64,000 bases of DNA from the NCBI GenBank assembly GCA_009823395.1, contig CM020509.1, positions 10,028,501 to 10,092,500 on the forward strand. Direction: 5' to 3'. Shown one piece after another: positions 61,740 to 64,000 of the stretch. The notes beneath the pieces are model-generated. The model was not told the DNA's origin, searched no databases, and saw only the letters and a program-made list of their open reading frames with translations. Position 1 is the first letter of the stretch, and each line of letters starts with the position of its first letter. The stretch is from Thamnaconus septentrionalis (lineage: Eukaryota > Chordata > Actinopteri > Tetraodontiformes > Monacanthidae). A program made the position numbers and the translations under genes.

Positions 61740-62798
61740 TCAGTTCTTATTGGCCAGAAAGATGTTGTTGTCCTTCTTCGGCTGGTTCAATGGCTCCTCC
61801 GGCATCTGGCTGCTCGTTACGCGGCTGTTTCCAAACAGGACTGACATGAGCTTGGAGCGGTAGTGGTCCCCGGCCAGGAAGTAGAGGACGGGGTCCAGGC
61901 AGCTGTTGAGGCTGGCCAGCGGCCTGGTGATCTTGTAGGTGAAGTTGATGACGTCGAGCGTCTCGCACGGGACGTCCAGCACACGGGCGGCGTAGTAGAG
62001 GGTGCGCGTGACGTGGAAGGGCACGAAGCTCACGGCGAAGACCACCAGCACCACCACAATGAGCTTGATGGACTTCTGACGGGAGGCGGCGGCCTGCCGG
62101 GTGGACGACAGGCCCCGGCGGGGCCGGCACAGGGTCCGCGCCATCAGGCAGTAGCACACCACGATGACCAAGAAGGGGACGCCAAACAGGAGCACCATGA
62201 CGACCGAGCTGTAGTCCACGTACTGCCTGAAGGAGTCCGGGCTGGTGGTGTCGTGGCACAGGGTGTCATTGTCCCGCCTGGACGTGGTGACGAAGACCAG
62301 GTTGGGCACCAGGCAGGCAATCACCACCGCCCAGACCGCGCCGCACGCCATGTGGGCGTGGCGGGGCTTGACCCGCGTCAGGGCCTGGATGGGGTGGCAG
62401 ATGCCCACGTAGCGGTGAACGCTGATGCAGGTGAGGAAGAGGATGCTGCAGTAGAGGTTGGCGTAGAAGAGGAAGCGCACGGCCTTGCAGGTGGCCACGC
62501 CGAACACCCAGTGGCTGCGGTTGGCGTAGTAGTAGATGAGGGTGGGCAGCGAGAGGACGTAGAGGAAGTCGGAGAGGGCCAGGTGGAACATGAAGACGGT
62601 GCTGGGGTTCCACGGGCGCATCCTGGCGAAGAGCCACAAGGCGGCGGCGTTGAGCACAAAGCCGCACACGAAGACCACGCTGTAGGAGACGGGCAGCAGG
62701 ATGTATTTGAACTCCTCATCAAAGCGGCAGCTGGAGTTGAAGACCGAGGTGGTCGGCACGGCCTGGTTGAGCCCGCTGAGGTTCCGGACGGCTTCCAT
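61740..62798 (-). CDS. p2ry4: P2Y4-like purinergic G-protein-coupled receptor
   Basis: This 352-aa plasma-membrane receptor has seven hydrophobic segments and is predicted to sense extracellular nucleotides (UTP/ATP) and signal through Gq. Family marks are all visible. HRY at 128-130 replaces DRY after TM3. FHVTR with H262 and R265 lies in TM6, and KITRPLAS with K289 and R292 in TM7. DPVLY is at 302-306, and C104/C181 and C24/C278 are likely disulfides. N-glycosylation sequons lie at N6, N21, N93 and N177. LSLPTLIYYYA (82-92) and CLVPNLVFVTTS (162-173) match P2Y4 better than P2Y2. The chosen ATG at 62798 has the context GTCACCATGG. An ATG 21 bp upstream lies inside the presumed intron. The CDS is complete and intronless. 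The P2Y2/P2Y4 group is certain; the exact ortholog is likely p2ry4. Confidence 0.9.
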   Translation of the reverse strand: MEAVRNLSGLNQAVPTTSVFNSSCRFDEEFKYILLPVSYSVVFVCGFVLNAAALWLFARMRPWNPSTVFMFHLALSDFLYVLSLPTLIYYYANRSHWVFGVATCKAVRFLFYANLYCSILFLTCISVHRYVGICHPIQALTRVKPRHAHMACGAVWAVVIACLVPNLVFVTTSRRDNDTLCHDTTSPDSFRQYVDYSSVVMVLLFGVPFLVIVVCYCLMARTLCRPRRGLSSTRQAAASRQKSIKLIVVVLVVFAVSFVPFHVTRTLYYAARVLDVPCETLDVINFTYKITRPLASLNSCLDPVLYFLAGDHYRSKLMSVLFGNSRVTSSQMPEEPLNQPKKDNNIFLANKN

Positions 62799-62810
62799 GG
62801 TGACTTCTAC
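62799..62810 (-). other. p2ry4: start of the p2ry4-like coding exon (5' UTR part)
   Basis: On the minus strand TTTCAG ends at 62811 and is followed by GTAGAAGTCACC and then the ATG. TTTCAG is a good splice acceptor, so the coding exon probably begins at 62810 with a 12-nt 5' UTR part. The acceptor lacks a long polypyrimidine run directly upstream, which lowers certainty. Confidence 0.5.
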
Positions 62811-63970
62811 CTGAAACATGAAACAGTGACAGTCATTTATGGAGAAAAAAAATAGAATTTAAGCTCCCGTATGCAACAGAATGTCAGATCTTTGATCTTT
62901 GGAGAGCTCTGTATTTTTCAGCCTGGACTCCGGTGGAACGGACTCACAAGATTAATTAGATCTCAAGCAAACAGGATGTTTAGCCATCCGCTCTCTGCAC
63001 AAAAACATTTCAAAATGTTTGGATGGAGGAAAAAAAACAAAGTGGTGTTACATATGGAGGTATTGTCACAAACCTGGGAGAGCTATCAGTGCATTTTGTG
63101 ACATCATAAAAAGCTTTTTAGAACCTTTCTAAAAGGTGGCCAAGTAAAATAAGTCAAGGACATATTTTCTCATATTGGGGAGAGCTCATTGGCTAGCGAC
63201 ACTGATTATTGTCAAAAAGCAATGGTCTAGTTATGGATTTTATGGAACATCAGAGAGAAGCAAATGCTATAACAGAAAAATAAAGTGATACAAAATGGCT
63301 GAAAAAGGGCAGAAATTCTTGTCAGGTCTAAGGTGAATCTGTCCAATCGCTCTCTTGGTCTTTCAACTCAGTGATGTTGTGATGGTCACTGTATCAGAGG
63401 CTACCTGCCATAACTGCGCACCCTTAACTGCTGTTCTGGGTCTGAAAATGAGAACGACCACTAAAAATAACTCTGACACTTCACTCCCACAACACAAGCA
63501 AACAATAATGGTTTTTAGACATTTCGAAATGACAAGTGCCGCTCCAATAAAATATATAAATCTTGTGTATCTGGTTGCATGTGCAGAAAAAGTTTGACAC
63601 CTGTTTTAACAGATTTGTGTGTGTTGTGAGGTAATTGATCCCACTGCTGTATTAAAAACGGTGTACATAGTCTAATAGGTGAACTGAGGGCAGATGTGGC
63701 TGCTTAAATTATTATAAATTCCCATGTCTTTTGTTCTAAAGTTGGATTAACTAGGAAAAAGTTATAAAGGGCAAAATAGAGACGGTCGAGTAATAATTGA
63801 TTTTTTAGATCTAAAGTAAACAAGGTGGGTTACAGTTACAAGGCCAGAAAGTTCATTTTGCTCTCACTCCTATCTGGAATAAAAACTTAAACGTCCCACT
63901 GTTATGTAATGACAGAAAAACGCTCTAAACTGTTCATAACAGCCTGTTAATGGCACCGCTGCTGACTTAC
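62811..63970 (-). other. p2ry4: putative 5' UTR intron of the p2ry4-like gene
   Basis: A consensus donor GTAAGT (63970-63965 on the minus strand) and the TTTCAG acceptor at 62816-62811 bound a 1,160-bp stretch with no supported coding sequence. Many vertebrate P2Y genes have an intronless CDS with a 5' noncoding exon, which fits. Inside, AGTTTGACACCTG at 63591-63603 resembles the end of an hAT transposon. The rest is plain AT-rich DNA. Confidence 0.5.
63586..63603 (+). mobile_element. solitary hAT-like terminal motif
   Basis: AAAAAGTTTGACACCTG resembles the right end of the complete hAT MITE at 10348-10790. No left end is visible, so only a fragment of such an element may remain. Confidence 0.3.
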
Positions 63971-64000
63971 CGCGCTGGTGTCGTTGGCAGTTCCCGCGTA
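63971..64000 (-). other. p2ry4: possible 5' noncoding exon of the p2ry4-like gene (cut by window edge)
   Basis: The last 30 bases, read on the minus strand, end in GCG directly before GTAAGT. They would be the 3' end of a leader exon whose promoter lies outside the window. Only the donor supports it. Confidence 0.4.

Noticed and set aside
62799..62819. Earlier start MFQVEVT for the receptor
   Set aside because: The ATG sits across a TTTCAG splice acceptor and lacks a good start context. The ATG at 62798 has GTCACCATGG and fits the family's N-terminal length.
61863..62855. 330-codon plus-strand frame opposite the P2Y4-like receptor
   Set aside because: Antisense shadow of a GC3-rich CDS. The GVxEV/H-rich composition is not protein-like.
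1..64000. CRISPR arrays, tRNA and rRNA genes, bacterial operon signals
   Set aside because: No regular repeat-spacer arrays, no tRNA A/B-box pairs I could recognise and no rRNA stretches were seen. Repeats are eukaryotic microsatellites and DNA transposons.

Overview
The window looks like vertebrate, almost certainly ray-finned (teleost) fish, nuclear DNA. It is gene-poor and moderately GC-rich, packed with (CA)n, (GA)n and tetranucleotide microsatellites. It carries short non-autonomous DNA transposons of hAT and PIF/Harbinger type, and it holds two intronless-CDS genes whose proteins read as fish-type orthologs. The percomorph group is only a guess; nothing here fixes the species.

Only two protein-coding genes can be supported. 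The first is sox3 (minus strand, 41215 to 40304, 303 aa), a SoxB1 HMG-box transcription factor. It has a compact promoter containing a CCAAT box, a GC box and a PBX/MEIS composite site, a short leader with one overlapping upstream ORF, and an AT-rich 3' UTR of about 0.8 kb. The second is a P2Y4-like nucleotide receptor (minus strand, 62798 to 61740, 352 aa). Its coding exon starts just inside a clear splice acceptor, and a matching donor lies near the right edge, so a 5' noncoding exon probably begins outside the window.

Layout: 1-39.5 kb is a gene desert downstream of sox3. It contains islands of unique, motif-rich DNA that resemble conserved regulatory elements, separated by simple repeats and small transposons. 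Supported transposons are an hAT MITE at 10.35-10.79 kb with an 8-bp target duplication and a Harbinger-type MITE at 33.77-34.44 kb with TAA duplications. Less certain are a fold-back element at 35.45-36.30 kb and older relics at 4.6, 14.2 and 32.7 kb. sox3 occupies 39.5-41.5 kb. From 41.5 to about 57.6 kb lies the upstream flank, again without coding exons but with the best enhancer candidates: an octamer/SOX cluster at 44.46-44.77 kb, nested inverted repeats at 46.75-46.85 kb and a TAATTA-rich block at 47.2-48.15 kb. From 57.6 to 60.9 kb the sequence is plain. A 197-bp tandem repeat carrying telomere-like CCCTAA units sits just 3' of the P2Y4-like gene.

The two genes have no obvious shared pathway. 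The simplest reading is a developmental regulator inside its regulatory desert, with an unrelated receptor gene at one boundary. Enhancer calls rest on motifs and base composition only. No alignment was possible, so their confidence is low.
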